Counted from the stretch's first letter, positions 1 through 13,156 are shown. The stretch is DNA of 14,819 bases from Bacteroidales bacterium (GCA_016783865.1 JADHVS010000107.1:1-14819), one strand, 5' to 3'. Numbers and translations are program-made. The notes: generated by a model from the sequence alone, not told the origin.

Positions 1-1
1 A

Positions 2-382
2 TCAGGATGGGCCAATGACTGGATCATTGATTTTCAATCTTCGTCAGATTCCTGCTATTGGAAGATTGATAACCGATCAACGGGTACATACCAGGTCATT
101 GCTGAAATGGCAGTTGACAAGGAATCGGTCCCGTTTAATCTGGAGGTCACTACCTCATCAGGAAACCTGGAATATACAATCCAGAATACTTTGGACGCAC
201 CCCGATTGGAATCACCCGACCGGGTACCTCGCTGGGAAGTTTACGAAAGAGATTGGCCAAGGACAGAAATAGGTAATATTTATATACAAAAAGGTGAACA
301 ATTCATTAGTTTTAAAGCCGCAAACCAAGCTGGTTTGAGCGGCCTTGAACTGAAATCTCTCATCATAACTAAAATAAAATGA
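2..382 (+). CDS. C-terminal part of a probable sulfatase (5' end outside window)
   Basis: The reading frame is open from position 2 to the TGA at 380-382, so this is the last ~126 residues of a longer protein. The segment is a beta-rich C-terminal domain with GWANDW near its start, a G-T-Y-Q-V strand about 30 residues in, then [13 protein letters not shown] and a closing strand-rich stretch. From memory, this pattern (tryptophans, G-Y-V strand, then DRVPR-E-Y-KD and a final hydrophobic strand) resembles the C-terminal accessory domain of arylsulfatase-A-type S1 sulfatases of Bacteroidota and Planctomycetota. The catalytic part, including the formylglycine motif, is not visible, so the assignment rests on this tail and on the sulfatase that follows. 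Its stop overlaps the next start as ATGA (379-382), which indicates translational coupling. It could instead be another exported enzyme carrying the same sugar-binding-like tail. Confidence 0.6.
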   Translation, partial: SGWANDWIIDFQSSSDSCYWKIDNRSTGTYQVIAEMAVDKESVPFNLEVTTSSGNLEYTIQNTLDAPRLESPDRVPRWEVYERDWPRTEIGNIYIQKGEQFISFKAANQAGLSGLELKSLIITKIK

Positions 383-1950
383 AAAAAAAACTGCTCATTA
401 TCATCGGAGCTTGTATGCTGCTAACTTTATCCTGCCAGCAAGGGCCGGATAAACCAAACATCGTTTTTATCATGTCTGACGACCACGCTTACCAGGCCAT
501 CAGCGCCTACGGATCTGTTTTGAATGAAACACCTAACATCGACCGTTTAGCAGAAGAAGGAATGATCTTCAACAGTGCTTTTGTAACCAACTCAATTTGC
601 GCACCTTCACGTGCGGTCATCCTGACAGGTAAATACAGCCATATAAATGGCGTACTGGACAACCGGTTGCCATTTGATACATCCCAGGTAACCTATCCGC
701 GGATCCTTCAGGAGAATGACTATCAAACCGCCATGATTGGCAAATGGCATCTTAAAACAGAACCCAAAGGCTTTGACTTCTGGAAGGTATTGCCTGGACA
801 GGGAAATTATTATAATCCCGATTTCAGAACTCCTGAGGGAGAAGAACAGATTGAAGGCTACGTTACAGACATTATCACGGATGTGGCCCTGGACTGGCTT
901 AAAAACAAGAGAAATCCGGAAAAGCCTTTTCTTTTAGTATACCAGCACAAAGCACCCCACAGGGCATGGTGGCCGGGGCCCGATCATCTGACCACCTATG
1001 AGAATACGGTATTCCCCGAACCATCAAACCTTTTCGATGATTATGCCACACGGGGAAGTGCTGCCAGGGAGCAGGAAATGACGATTCTCCACCACATGAA
1101 CCTGCATGGTGATCTTAAGATCAAGCCGGAGGATGTTGAGAACATTGATCCCGAAGGACCAGGGGAAGTCAATGCCTATAAATGGAATTACAAAAGATTT
1201 AATGAAGAACAGAAAAGGCAATGGGATGAGGTGTATGATAAGAAAACGGAAGAATTTTACACCCTCAATCCTACCGGAGATGACCTGCTAAGGTGGAAAT
1301 ATCAGCGGTACTTGCAGGATTACCTGGGTTGCATTGCATCGGTCGATGATAATGTGGGCAGAATATTGGATTACCTGGATGAAACAGGATTGGCAGAAAG
1401 CACTATTGTAGTTTACACCTCCGACCAGGGATTCTACCTGGGAGAACATGGATGGTTCGATAAACGGTTTATGTACAGGGAATCAATGCGTACCCCGCTG
1501 ATCATACGCTGGCCGGATCAGATCAGGCCGGGTTCTGTTTGTGATGAGATGGTACTTAACCTTGACTTCGCAGAAACATTCCTGGATATTGCCGGTTTGG
1601 AAATCCCCCGGGATATGCAGGGAGTCAGTCTGGCTCCGTTATTTAAAGAAGGGACCGCAGAAGAGTGGAGAAAATCAATCTATTATCACTATTATGAATA
1701 CCCGGCTGTCCACCAGGTAAAAAGACACAATGGTGTTCGTACTGAGAGGTATAAACTTATTCATTTTTACTATGATGTAGATGAATGGGAACTTTATGAT
1801 TTACAGGAAGATCCAGGGGAGATGAACAACCTGTACGGACAGGAAGGCTACGAAGAAATAACAGCTGAACTGAAGGAAGAACTGAAGAAACTCCAGGAAA
1901 AATACGGAGAATCTGACGAGTTGATAAAGTCTTTTCTGCCTGAGAAATAG
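379..1950 (+). CDS. S1-family sulfatase, exported, Cys-type formylglycine motif
   Basis: This 523-residue sulfatase should hydrolyse sulfate esters from a glycan in the periplasm or at the cell surface. The N-terminus is basic and hydrophobic. Cys19 (LTLSC) is a relaxed lipobox and Cys12 an alternative, so it is probably a lipoprotein. Metal-binding Asp34-Asp35 lie in IMSDDHAYQ. The maturation motif C-A-P-S-R starts at Cys74, which is converted to formylglycine. GKWH follows at 121-124, KAPH at 191-194, a D-Q-G metal motif at 349-351 (DQG, not the commoner DNG) and GEHGWFDKR around 355-363. The [19 protein letters not shown] and GKYSHINGV segments resemble mucin-desulfating or N-acetylglucosamine-6-sulfatase-like S1 members (S1_11/S1_8 type, from memory), so exact specificity is uncertain. 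The start is fixed by the ATGA overlap with the preceding gene. Codons 2-4 form an A9 run. A perfect hairpin begins at the stop codon. A Cys-type sulfatase needs an anSME or FGE elsewhere in the genome. Confidence 0.95.
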   Translation: MKKKLLIIIGACMLLTLSCQQGPDKPNIVFIMSDDHAYQAISAYGSVLNETPNIDRLAEEGMIFNSAFVTNSICAPSRAVILTGKYSHINGVLDNRLPFDTSQVTYPRILQENDYQTAMIGKWHLKTEPKGFDFWKVLPGQGNYYNPDFRTPEGEEQIEGYVTDIITDVALDWLKNKRNPEKPFLLVYQHKAPHRAWWPGPDHLTTYENTVFPEPSNLFDDYATRGSAAREQEMTILHHMNLHGDLKIKPEDVENIDPEGPGEVNAYKWNYKRFNEEQKRQWDEVYDKKTEEFYTLNPTGDDLLRWKYQRYLQDYLGCIASVDDNVGRILDYLDETGLAESTIVVYTSDQGFYLGEHGWFDKRFMYRESMRTPLIIRWPDQIRPGSVCDEMVLNLDFAETFLDIAGLEIPRDMQGVSLAPLFKEGTAEEWRKSIYYHYYEYPAVHQVKRHNGVRTERYKLIHFYYDVDEWELYDLQEDPGEMNNLYGQEGYEEITAELKEELKKLQEKYGESDELIKSFLPEK

Positions 1951-1978
1951 GTATATATGTGCGCTGCACATATATACC
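1950..1978 (+). repeat. Perfect 13-bp inverted repeat (hairpin) at the sulfatase stop codon
   Basis: The arms GGTATATATGTGC (1950-1962) and GCACATATATACC (1966-1978) pair perfectly around a 3-nt GCT loop. The left arm begins on the last base of the sulfatase TAG stop, and the right arm ends 14 nt before the ATG of the next gene. No T-run follows, so it does not look like a standard intrinsic terminator. A role in protecting the 3' end of the upstream mRNA segment, in processing, or in tuning downstream translation is possible (inference). The AT-rich stem could also be a dyad protein site. Confidence 0.85.
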
Positions 1979-1992
1979 AGCATTAACAAGAC

Positions 1993-2934
1993 ATGATCAA
2001 ACGGCTCATTAAAAGAATTTTCTTTATCCTGATCGGGATTTTTCTGATCTATGTCATTTTCAGCAATATTGGTTTCTTCCAGAACATGGTTGATGGAAAC
2101 AATGCCAGTATCATCATCGATGCCGATACAGGAAATGAGATGGATGACCTGTTTGCAATTACCAGGGCGCTGCTAGAGGATGACATTGAGGTGATCGGTC
2201 TGACTTCGGCACAATGGTTTAACCATCCCGATGCAACCGACAGTACTGTCTGGGTAAGCCAGCAATTAAATGATGAAATACTCAGAAACCTTAAGATGAC
2301 CCACATCCCTCATCCCATGGGTGCAAACGGACCATTGAGGTACTGGGGAAATCCTGTTCCGAACAGATCGCCTGCTGCGAACTATATCATTAAAAGAGCG
2401 GATGAATTGCCTGCCGGGGAAAAGCTGAACGTAGTTGTTCTGGGTGCACCAACTAACCTGGCTTCTGCTTTAATTCTAAAACCTGAAATAGCTGGAAAAA
2501 TCAAGTGTTATCTGATGGGCCTTAAATATGATCCCATGCTGAGGGTCTGGAATAAGAATGAATTCAATACGCGGAACGACCTGGATGCCATGGATTATTT
2601 ATTAAATAACGAGCAACTTGAGATGTGGATCATGACAGCCACAACCTCAGCGGAACTGGTTTTTACGAAGGAAGAAATTTTTGAGGTAATGGAAGGGAAG
2701 CAGGGGATTTGGGAAATGCTTGTTAACCGCTGGAAATCAAAATTTCCTGACCATCAGGAGTGGATCATGTGGGATGTCGCCATTATTGAGGCAATCATCC
2801 ATCCCGATCTCGCTACAGTGAGGGAAATTTATGTCCCGGATGAAAATACCCAACGCAAAGTGCATGTGTATACCCGCATCAACGCTAAATCAATGAAAAA
2901 GGATTTTTTCAAAACAATTAAAGAATACATCTAA
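1993..2934 (+). CDS. Membrane-anchored or exported nucleoside-hydrolase-like protein
   Basis: The 313-residue protein begins with a basic N-terminus and a hydrophobic segment (about residues 8-28) with no clear cleavage site, so it is probably anchored in the inner membrane facing the periplasm. The body matches the inosine/uridine-preferring nucleoside hydrolase fold. Asp43, Asp45, Asp51 and Asp52 lie in IIIDADTGNEMDD, corresponding to the calcium-binding DxDPGxDD cluster, with Pro replaced by Thr. V-L-G-A-P-T-N-L-A replaces the usual G-P-L-T-N-L-A. EFN at 190-192 followed by NDLDAM corresponds to the family's EFN-DPEA segment. Asp261 in MWDVA matches the distal metal Asp. In this family Ca2+ activates water for hydrolysis of an N-ribosidic bond. 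Placement among sulfatase and glycosidase genes suggests a related but different glycosidic substrate (inference). It lies 42 bp after the sulfatase and 12 bp before GH97, within the same run. Confidence 0.8.
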   Translation: MIKRLIKRIFFILIGIFLIYVIFSNIGFFQNMVDGNNASIIIDADTGNEMDDLFAITRALLEDDIEVIGLTSAQWFNHPDATDSTVWVSQQLNDEILRNLKMTHIPHPMGANGPLRYWGNPVPNRSPAANYIIKRADELPAGEKLNVVVLGAPTNLASALILKPEIAGKIKCYLMGLKYDPMLRVWNKNEFNTRNDLDAMDYLLNNEQLEMWIMTATTSAELVFTKEEIFEVMEGKQGIWEMLVNRWKSKFPDHQEWIMWDVAIIEAIIHPDLATVREIYVPDENTQRKVHVYTRINAKSMKKDFFKTIKEYI

Positions 2935-2946
2935 AAATTAACTCTA

Positions 2947-4914
2947 ATGAGGAAAATTATTTTTTTCCTGTCGGCAGTGGTTCTAACAATGCCGTTATTT
3001 TCGCAGGAAGAGTTTGAATTAAGTTCACCAAATAAGGAAATAAAGATTTTAGTGCAACTTAAAAATAAGGTCAATTACACAGTTTTTTATAAAGACCTTA
3101 TGGTGATCGACCACTCTCCCATTTCCCTCAATATAAATGATGGCAATATTTTGGGATTAAATCCTGTGATGGTCAGGCAAAATACAAGATCGGTATCTGA
3201 ATCCTTGTACCCCGTTCACGGAAAGAGAAAGGAAATAAAGGATGAATACAATGAATTGATCATGGATTTCAACAGAGACTATTCCATCATTTTCCGGGCT
3301 TATAATGAAGGTGTAGCCTACCGTTTTGTAACACGTATCAAGGGACCAATTGTGGTCACCGATGAAGAAGTATCATTCAGGTTTACTGATAATTACCCGG
3401 TTTTAATGGCCCCCTCAGGTACTTTCCAGTCTTCCTATGAATACATTTACAAATGGACCAACATACTGGATATAAATGAAACCAATTTTACTTATTGTCC
3501 TGCTATTGTAAAGCTGAAAAACAATGTTAAAATTGCCATCACCGAATCGGATACCCGGAATTATCCTGGCTTATACCTGATCCGAATGGGAAGATACACA
3601 TTATTGAAGGGGATTTTCCCGCAATATCCTGTTAAAACTGAACAGAGTGGATCGGGAATGTTTAATATACGCGTTATTGAAAGAGCCGGGTACATTGCAA
3701 AGACCAATGGTACCAGGTCATTTCCATGGCGGGTCATGGTTATCACAGACAAGGACGAAATACTTGCAAACAATGATATGGTTTACAAGCTGGCCAGTCC
3801 TTCAGAAGTGTCAGAAACAGATTGGATCAGGCCGGGTAATGTTGCCTGGGAATGGTGGCACGGCTGGAACCTTGAAGGAGTGGATTTTGAATCGGGAAGG
3901 AATACAAAAACATACGAATATTACATCGATTTTGCTGCAGAGAATGGCATCGATTACGTGTTGTTTGATGAGGGCTGGTCGGATCAGTTCGACCTGACCC
4001 TGGTGAATCCGGATCTGGATATGGAGCATCTCTTCCGGTATGCGAAGGAAAAAAATGTAAGACTGATTCTATGGTGTGTGTGGCATACCCTGGAAAAGCA
4101 GATGGATGTGGCACTGGACCTGTTTGAAAAATGGGGAGCTGCCGGTATAAAGGTTGATTTCATAGACCGTGATGACCAGGCTGCCATTGAGTTTTATGAA
4201 AATACCGCAAGGGAAGCTGCCAAAAGACACCTGCTGGTGGATTTTCATGGTTGCAGTAAACCCACAGGACTGCACAGAACCTTTCCAAATGTGGTGAATT
4301 ACGAAGGGGTGGTAGGAAATGAATACAATAAAGGCAACTGGCGAGGTCAGTTCCCTGATCCGGAACACAACGTAACGATTCCCTTTACCCGGATGCTGGC
4401 AGGTCCGATGGATTATACACCGGGTGCAATGAGAAATGGAACTCAATCCGATTTCGCCCATTCCGACACATGGCCTATGAGCTGGGGTACCCGTTGTCAT
4501 CAGCTGGGGATGTATGTGGTTTACGATGCCCCCCTGCAGATGCTTTGTGACGCTCCTACTGAGTACAGGAAGTATCCCGATATTCTGGCATTTATCTCAC
4601 GTGTACCGGTAACCTGGGACGAAACCCTTGTTCCGGATGCTGAGCTGGGAGAATACATTATTACAGTCAGGAAAAAGGATGAGGATTGGTATGTCGGAGC
4701 CTTAACCGATTGGTCGGAACGGGAAGTGACTATACGCTTTGATTTTCTGGGTAATGAAGAATACCATGCTGAGATATTCACCGATGGTATTAACGCCAAC
4801 TCCCTGGCCATCGATTATAAACGCGAGCTAATGCATGTGAAGAAAGATACAGTCTTAAAAATCAAATTGGCGAAGGGAGGCGGCGCGGCCATGAGAATTA
4901 CCCCGATCCGATAG
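2947..4914 (+). CDS. Glycoside hydrolase family 97, probable retaining alpha-galactosidase type
   Basis: The 655-residue protein has a Sec signal peptide (residues 1 to about 20, ending LFSQ). Three regions follow in the GH97 order. The first is an N-terminal beta-sandwich (to about residue 290, including FRAYNEGVAYRF). The second is a central barrel starting at the W-E-W-W-H-G-W-N segment, with NGIDYVLFDEGW. The third is a C-terminal beta domain. GIKVDFIDRDDQ places Asp404 where retaining GH97 enzymes have their nucleophile, and Glu459 in VVGNE lies 55 residues later. From memory this is the spacing of Asp415 and Glu470 in the Bacteroides alpha-galactosidase BtGal97b, while the inverting SusB alpha-glucosidases lack that Asp. 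The expected activity is release of terminal alpha-galactose, or another alpha-linked sugar with axial C4-OH, in the periplasm. The 12-bp gap to the preceding gene supports co-transcription, and a palindromic element follows the stop codon. Confidence 0.93.
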   Translation: MRKIIFFLSAVVLTMPLFSQEEFELSSPNKEIKILVQLKNKVNYTVFYKDLMVIDHSPISLNINDGNILGLNPVMVRQNTRSVSESLYPVHGKRKEIKDEYNELIMDFNRDYSIIFRAYNEGVAYRFVTRIKGPIVVTDEEVSFRFTDNYPVLMAPSGTFQSSYEYIYKWTNILDINETNFTYCPAIVKLKNNVKIAITESDTRNYPGLYLIRMGRYTLLKGIFPQYPVKTEQSGSGMFNIRVIERAGYIAKTNGTRSFPWRVMVITDKDEILANNDMVYKLASPSEVSETDWIRPGNVAWEWWHGWNLEGVDFESGRNTKTYEYYIDFAAENGIDYVLFDEGWSDQFDLTLVNPDLDMEHLFRYAKEKNVRLILWCVWHTLEKQMDVALDLFEKWGAAGIKVDFIDRDDQAAIEFYENTAREAAKRHLLVDFHGCSKPTGLHRTFPNVVNYEGVVGNEYNKGNWRGQFPDPEHNVTIPFTRMLAGPMDYTPGAMRNGTQSDFAHSDTWPMSWGTRCHQLGMYVVYDAPLQMLCDAPTEYRKYPDILAFISRVPVTWDETLVPDAELGEYIITVRKKDEDWYVGALTDWSEREVTIRFDFLGNEEYHAEIFTDGINANSLAIDYKRELMHVKKDTVLKIKLAKGGGAAMRITPIR

Positions 4915-4919
4915 AACCA

Positions 4920-4951
4920 AACCTTGGAGGTTTTGAAAAACCTCCAAGGTT
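4920..4951 (+). repeat. 32-bp palindromic element, copy 1 (14-bp arms, 4-nt loop)
   Basis: The arms AACCTTGGAGGTTT (4920-4933) and AAACCTCCAAGGTT (4938-4951) pair perfectly around the loop TGAA. Pairing can extend on both sides to 16 bp (4919-4934 with 4937-4952). The same arms occur at 11952-11983. This copy lies 5 nt after the GH97 stop and ends 16 nt before the TTG start of the lyase gene. The right arm is followed by TTT-type sequence too short for a strong intrinsic terminator, so the operon may read through. It may act as a weak or bidirectional terminator or as an mRNA 3'-end stabiliser, or it may be one unit of a dispersed genomic palindrome family (inference). Confidence 0.9.
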
Positions 4952-4967
4952 TAAAAAACTAAGCAAA

Positions 4968-6941
4968 TTGAAAAAACTTATTCCACTTTTAATTTTCCTT
5001 CATTCAGTTGTTTATCTGTCCGCACAGGAACATGCTGAAAGAAACCTCCTCACCGGCAAATATTCAAAAGACCAGATCGCAGAGATGATCCGCTCCGCTG
5101 ATGACTGGCACCCCTTCCCCACTATTGATGAACCGGAAGCCTGGGATAAATTCCCTGAAGAAATAAAAGATTTCTTTATACAGCAAGGGGAAGAATTCCT
5201 CGATTATAACTGGCCTGTTATACCAGCAACCGCAGCCCTCGATTTTGTCAGATCAGGTAACCGGACTAACTACAGCTCAGTCTCGTTTGAAAGAAGACAA
5301 GCCCTGACCTCCCTGGTCATGGCAGAGATTTTTGAAAGAGAGGACAGATTCACTGACCAGATTATAAACGGGATCTGGGCTGTCTGCGAAGAGACATACT
5401 GGGGTATTTCTGCCCACATCAGTGCACAGAAGGCTGGCCCGGGATTACCCGATGTTAAAGAACCCACAGTGGATCTGTTCGCCGCAGAAACCTCTGCCCA
5501 ATTGGCCTGGACACTCTACCTTGTCGGAAGCAGCCTGGATGAACATTCACCATTGATCAGGGAAAGGATCGAATATGAAATCGACAGGCGGGTGCTTACA
5601 CCCAACCTAGTCCGGGACGATTTCTGGTGGATGGGTGTTCCTGACCGGGATTTAAATAACTGGACCCCCTGGATTTGCTCAAATTGGCTTCCCAGTTTAC
5701 TGCTCATTGAAAAAGACGAGCATAGAAAAATAGAAGGGGTCTACAAAATAATGACCATTATTGACAGGTTCCTCAATCCCTATCCCGCTGATGGTGGTTG
5801 TGATGAAGGTCCCGGTTACTGGAATGAAGCAGGAGCTGCACTGTTCAATAACCTTGAAATGCTATATGATTACTCGGGCAAACAGGTTGATGTTTACCAG
5901 GAATCCCTTATCCAAAACATTGGCACCTATATCGCCAAAGTATTTATACAGTATCCTTATTCGATAAATTTTGCCGACGCCTCTGCCATCGTCCATCCCG
6001 ATCCTGCCGTTGTATATCTCTATGGGAAAAGAATAGATAATCAGATGATGATGGGATATGGTGCTTTCCTTGCAAGGCAAAGGTTTAAAAACGGAGTTAA
6101 CCTGGGATACAGTTTTGGTGCGCTCGGCAGAAGACAACTGCCCATGCTTTTCCACATGTCAGAGATATTGGATTACGAAGCGAAAGTACCGCTTCTGAAT
6201 GATTTCTGGCTACCCGATATCCAGGTCATGGGAGCCCGGTCGTATCAGAACAGCAATAAAAGCCTTTACCTGGCTGCCAAGGGAGGTCATAATGCTGAAA
6301 GCCACAATCATAATGACATTGGGAATTTTATAGTGTATCTGAATGGCAGCCCTGCCATTATCGATGTAGGGGTAGAAACCTATACCAGAAAAACTTTCAG
6401 CGAAGAACGGTATACCATCTGGACCATGCAATCGGCCTATCATAGTTTGCCAACGGTAAATGGCTTAATGCAATCTCCTGGCCGGGATTATAAGGCCCAA
6501 AAGGTATCCTTCTCAGCAACAAAAAAGAATGTTTTATTTAACCTGGATATTTCTGCAGCATACCCTGAAGAAGCAGGCATAAATGAACTCAACCGGTCAC
6601 TGACCTTAAACAGAGGAAAAGAGATCGTTTTGCATGATAAATTCCAGCTCGACAAAGCAGATAATCAGCTGGATATGAACATGATAACTCATTTTCTTGT
6701 TGAGTCAAACGATCCCGGCAAACTGGTAATGGTGAACAGAATTGTCTCTGAAGACAGATTACTTCTGACATATGATCCGGATCTTTTCGATTTGAAGGTG
6801 GAAAAGATCCCTGTTGATGATGGAAGACTCTCTCAGGTCTGGGGCAATGAACTGATCCGTCTTATTTTTAAAGCAACCAATTTCCCACAAAATGGAGATT
6901 ATACTGTTAAAATAATAGACCAGTCAACCGGTAACCAGTAA
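4968..6941 (+). CDS. Heparinase II/III-like polysaccharide lyase, exported
   Basis: The 657-residue protein should cleave uronic-acid-containing polysaccharide by beta-elimination, giving unsaturated ends. The start is TTG at 4968. A typical signal peptide follows directly (to about residue 20, ending LSAQ) and the next in-frame Met is far inside the mature protein. The N-terminal two thirds resembles an alpha/alpha toroid, with W-rich segments such as EETYWGISAH and CDEGPGYW (279-285, Tyr284 a candidate base). The C-terminal beta-sandwich carries the heparinase II/III signature SHNHND (445-450). Asp466 and His492 (AYHSLPTVNG) match the remaining metal ligands of Pedobacter heparinase II, where the corresponding sites are His408, Asp424 and His464 (from memory). 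I cannot fix the PL family. It could target a glycosaminoglycan-like, ulvan-like or other sulfated uronate polymer. Neighbouring sulfatases and the GH88 gene fit a lyase pathway. Confidence 0.88.
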   Translation: MKKLIPLLIFLHSVVYLSAQEHAERNLLTGKYSKDQIAEMIRSADDWHPFPTIDEPEAWDKFPEEIKDFFIQQGEEFLDYNWPVIPATAALDFVRSGNRTNYSSVSFERRQALTSLVMAEIFEREDRFTDQIINGIWAVCEETYWGISAHISAQKAGPGLPDVKEPTVDLFAAETSAQLAWTLYLVGSSLDEHSPLIRERIEYEIDRRVLTPNLVRDDFWWMGVPDRDLNNWTPWICSNWLPSLLLIEKDEHRKIEGVYKIMTIIDRFLNPYPADGGCDEGPGYWNEAGAALFNNLEMLYDYSGKQVDVYQESLIQNIGTYIAKVFIQYPYSINFADASAIVHPDPAVVYLYGKRIDNQMMMGYGAFLARQRFKNGVNLGYSFGALGRRQLPMLFHMSEILDYEAKVPLLNDFWLPDIQVMGARSYQNSNKSLYLAAKGGHNAESHNHNDIGNFIVYLNGSPAIIDVGVETYTRKTFSEERYTIWTMQSAYHSLPTVNGLMQSPGRDYKAQKVSFSATKKNVLFNLDISAAYPEEAGINELNRSLTLNRGKEIVLHDKFQLDKADNQLDMNMITHFLVESNDPGKLVMVNRIVSEDRLLLTYDPDLFDLKVEKIPVDDGRLSQVWGNELIRLIFKATNFPQNGDYTVKIIDQSTGNQ

Positions 6942-6952
6942 CTGGTATCCGG
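6928..6952 (+). repeat. Imperfect inverted repeat spanning the lyase stop codon
   Basis: CCGGTAACCAGT (6928-6939) and ACTGGTATCCGG (6941-6952) can pair around a 1-nt spacer with 10 of 12 positions complementary. The two mismatches sit side by side in the middle. It overlaps the TAA stop at 6939-6941. No T-run follows, and it may be incidental, but it lies at a gene end like the two stronger hairpins upstream. Confidence 0.35.
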
Positions 6953-6978
6953 TACCTCGCCATTCGACAGATATTAGG

Positions 6979-6986
6979 TAATTTTG
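6979..6986 (+). promoter_or_regulatory. Possible Bacteroidota-type -7 box (TAATTTTG)
   Basis: TAATTTTG matches the Bacteroidota sigma-ABfr -7 consensus TAnnTTTG and lies 14 bp before the ATG of the FAD oxidoreductase gene, in a 59-bp gap that is among the wider gaps of the run. No TTTG -33 element is seen 19-21 bp upstream, and the leader would be only a few nucleotides long. It is a weak candidate for an internal promoter. Confidence 0.25.
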
Positions 6987-7000
6987 CAAAAAACAATTCT

Positions 7001-8792
7001 ATGACAAAACTTTACCCCCTTGCCCTCTTCCTCCTCCTGGCAGGATGCTCCACCAAACAATCCGAAGTCATCCTGCTCGAAGCAGAAAGTTTTAATAAAA
7101 AGGGAGGCTGGATGATTGACCAGCAATTCATGGATCAGATGGGCTCTCCTTACCTGCTGGCACATGGGATAGGAAAACCTGTAGAAAACGCAAGTACTTT
7201 AGTTGATATAACGCAGCAAGGTGAATACCACGTGTTTGTCAGGACCTGGAACTGGGTTTCACCCTGGACACTGGATTTCAGTCCCGGAGAATTTCTGGTT
7301 TTGGTAAATGATCTGCCGCTTGAAAAAACCTTTGGTAAAGAAGGGTCTGAATGGTCCTGGATATATGGAGGATCAGTGAATATAACCCAATCAAAAACGA
7401 GGATCGTTTTACACGATCTGACTGGTTTTGATGGCCGGTGCGATGCCATAATCCTTTCCAAAGATAAAAACATTAAGCTGCCTTCGGAAGGGAAGGAACT
7501 ATCAGCGTTCCGGAAAAAATGGCTTAACCTGCCTGACCAGCCAATAACCAAAGGAGAATTTGATATTGTGGTTGTGGGTGGTGGAATGGCCGGCATATGC
7601 AGTGCCATTTCAGCTGCCAGGCTGGGTCTGCAGGTAGCCTTGATTCAAAACAGGCCGGTGCTGGGAGGGAATAACAGCTCAGAGATCCGTGTTCACCTGA
7701 TGGGAAGCACCAAACAAAACAGGTATCCCAATATTGGAAAGGTGATCCGGGAACTGGATACAGGTGATCCTGGGAATGCCGGTCCGGCCGGGGCATATGG
7801 CGACCAGCATAAACTCAACCTGGTGAGAAAGGAAAAAAACATCAAATTGTTCCTGAATATGCATGTATTTGAAGCAGAAGTTCAGGATGGAGTGATACAA
7901 TCTGTTTCAGCCAGAGACATAGAAACGAATGAAGAGTTTGTTTTTTACGGGAAATGGTTTTCAGATTGTACCGGAGATGGAAACCTTGGATACATGGTAG
8001 ATGCAGACCTGGCATATGGCCGCGAGGGACGGGATGAAACAAAAGAATCGATGGCGCCTGAAATGGCCGATGATATGACCATGGGATCATCTAACCTCTG
8101 GTATGCAAGTAAAAAGGAAACCTCTGCCAAATTTCCTGAACTTCCATGGGCAGTGCAATTTTCCGATGAATATTATCTCGACCAGACCAGGGGTGACTGG
8201 CGTTGGGAAAGTGGATACTACAAAAACATCATTGTAGAAGCAGAATATATCCGGGACCTGAATTTGCGGGCCGTCTACGGAAACTGGTCTTACCTGAAAA
8301 ACCACCAGCATGAAAAATATGATCAGTGGGAGCTCGACTGGGTGGCCTATATTGCAGGCAAAAGGGAATCCAGGAGGCTAATGGGTGATGTAGTCCTGCA
8401 ACAACAGGACCTGCAGGAACGAACCGAATTTCCTGATGCATGCGTCACCACCACCTGGGGGATTGATCTTCACTATGCTGATTCATTGAACGCCAGGTAT
8501 TATCCGGGGGATGAGTTTTACAGCTGGTACCGGCATCCTGCCATCGAACCATATGAGATCCCCTACAGGTGTCTCTATTCCAGGAATATAGAAAACCTCT
8601 TTATGGCTGGCCGGTGTATAAGTGTTACCCATGTCGCCCTGGGAACCATTCGTGTCATGCGGACAGGTGGAATGATGGGTGAAGTCGTGGGCATGGCAGC
8701 AAGCATCTGCAAAGAGCATGAGGTGAATCCACGGGATGTTTATGAGAAACACCTGGATGAACTCCTGAAATTATTCGAATCCGGCGTACCGG

Positions 8793-8800
<8 letters not shown>
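7001..8800 (+). CDS. Exported lipoprotein FAD-dependent oxidoreductase with N-terminal beta domain
   Basis: The 599-residue protein starts with a lipoprotein signal (LLLAGC, Cys16), so it should be membrane-anchored outside the cytoplasm. Residues about 22-155 form a beta-rich, Trp-rich segment (EYHVFVRTWNWVSPW, then SEWSWIYGG) resembling golvesin/xanthan-lyase-type or carbohydrate-binding-like domains fused to this enzyme class. The FAD-binding Rossmann motif GGGMAG is at 193-198, preceded by strand DIVVV and followed by the second-strand and LGGNNSSEIRVHLMG segments typical of the FAD_oxidored family (PF12831-like). A C-terminal FAD segment reads NLFMAGRCISVTHVALG, then RVMRTGGMMGE. The flavin fold is secure but the reaction is unknown; it might oxidise a sugar hydroxyl or act on a modified sugar released by the lyase and glycosidases. 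An exported Rossmann flavoprotein must obtain FAD in the periplasm or fold before export. It lies 59 bp after the lyase and 19 bp before GH2. Confidence 0.88.
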
Positions 8801-13155
<4,355 letters not shown>

Positions 13156-13156
13156 G

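Noticed and set aside
15..272. Plus-strand open frame with an ATG at 15
   Set aside because: It overlaps the frame-2 sulfatase C-terminal domain, whose translation makes sense and is coupled to the next gene. This frame gives an unstructured Arg/Trp-rich product.
382..390. A9 tract at codons 2-4 of the sulfatase as a phase-variation site
   Set aside because: Lys-Lys-Lys after the start is common in Bacteroidota signal peptides (AAA codons). One A9 run with no other evidence is not enough to propose switching.
4069..4500. Minus-strand open frame (143 codons) inside the GH97 gene
   Set aside because: It is antisense to the catalytic domain of GH97, and the translation has no family motif or signal. 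It is best explained as a shadow of codon use.
4935..4956. Palindrome copy 1 as a strong intrinsic terminator
   Set aside because: The right arm is followed by only a few T residues and then A-rich sequence, and the same-strand lyase gene starts 16 nt later, so strong termination here is not supported.
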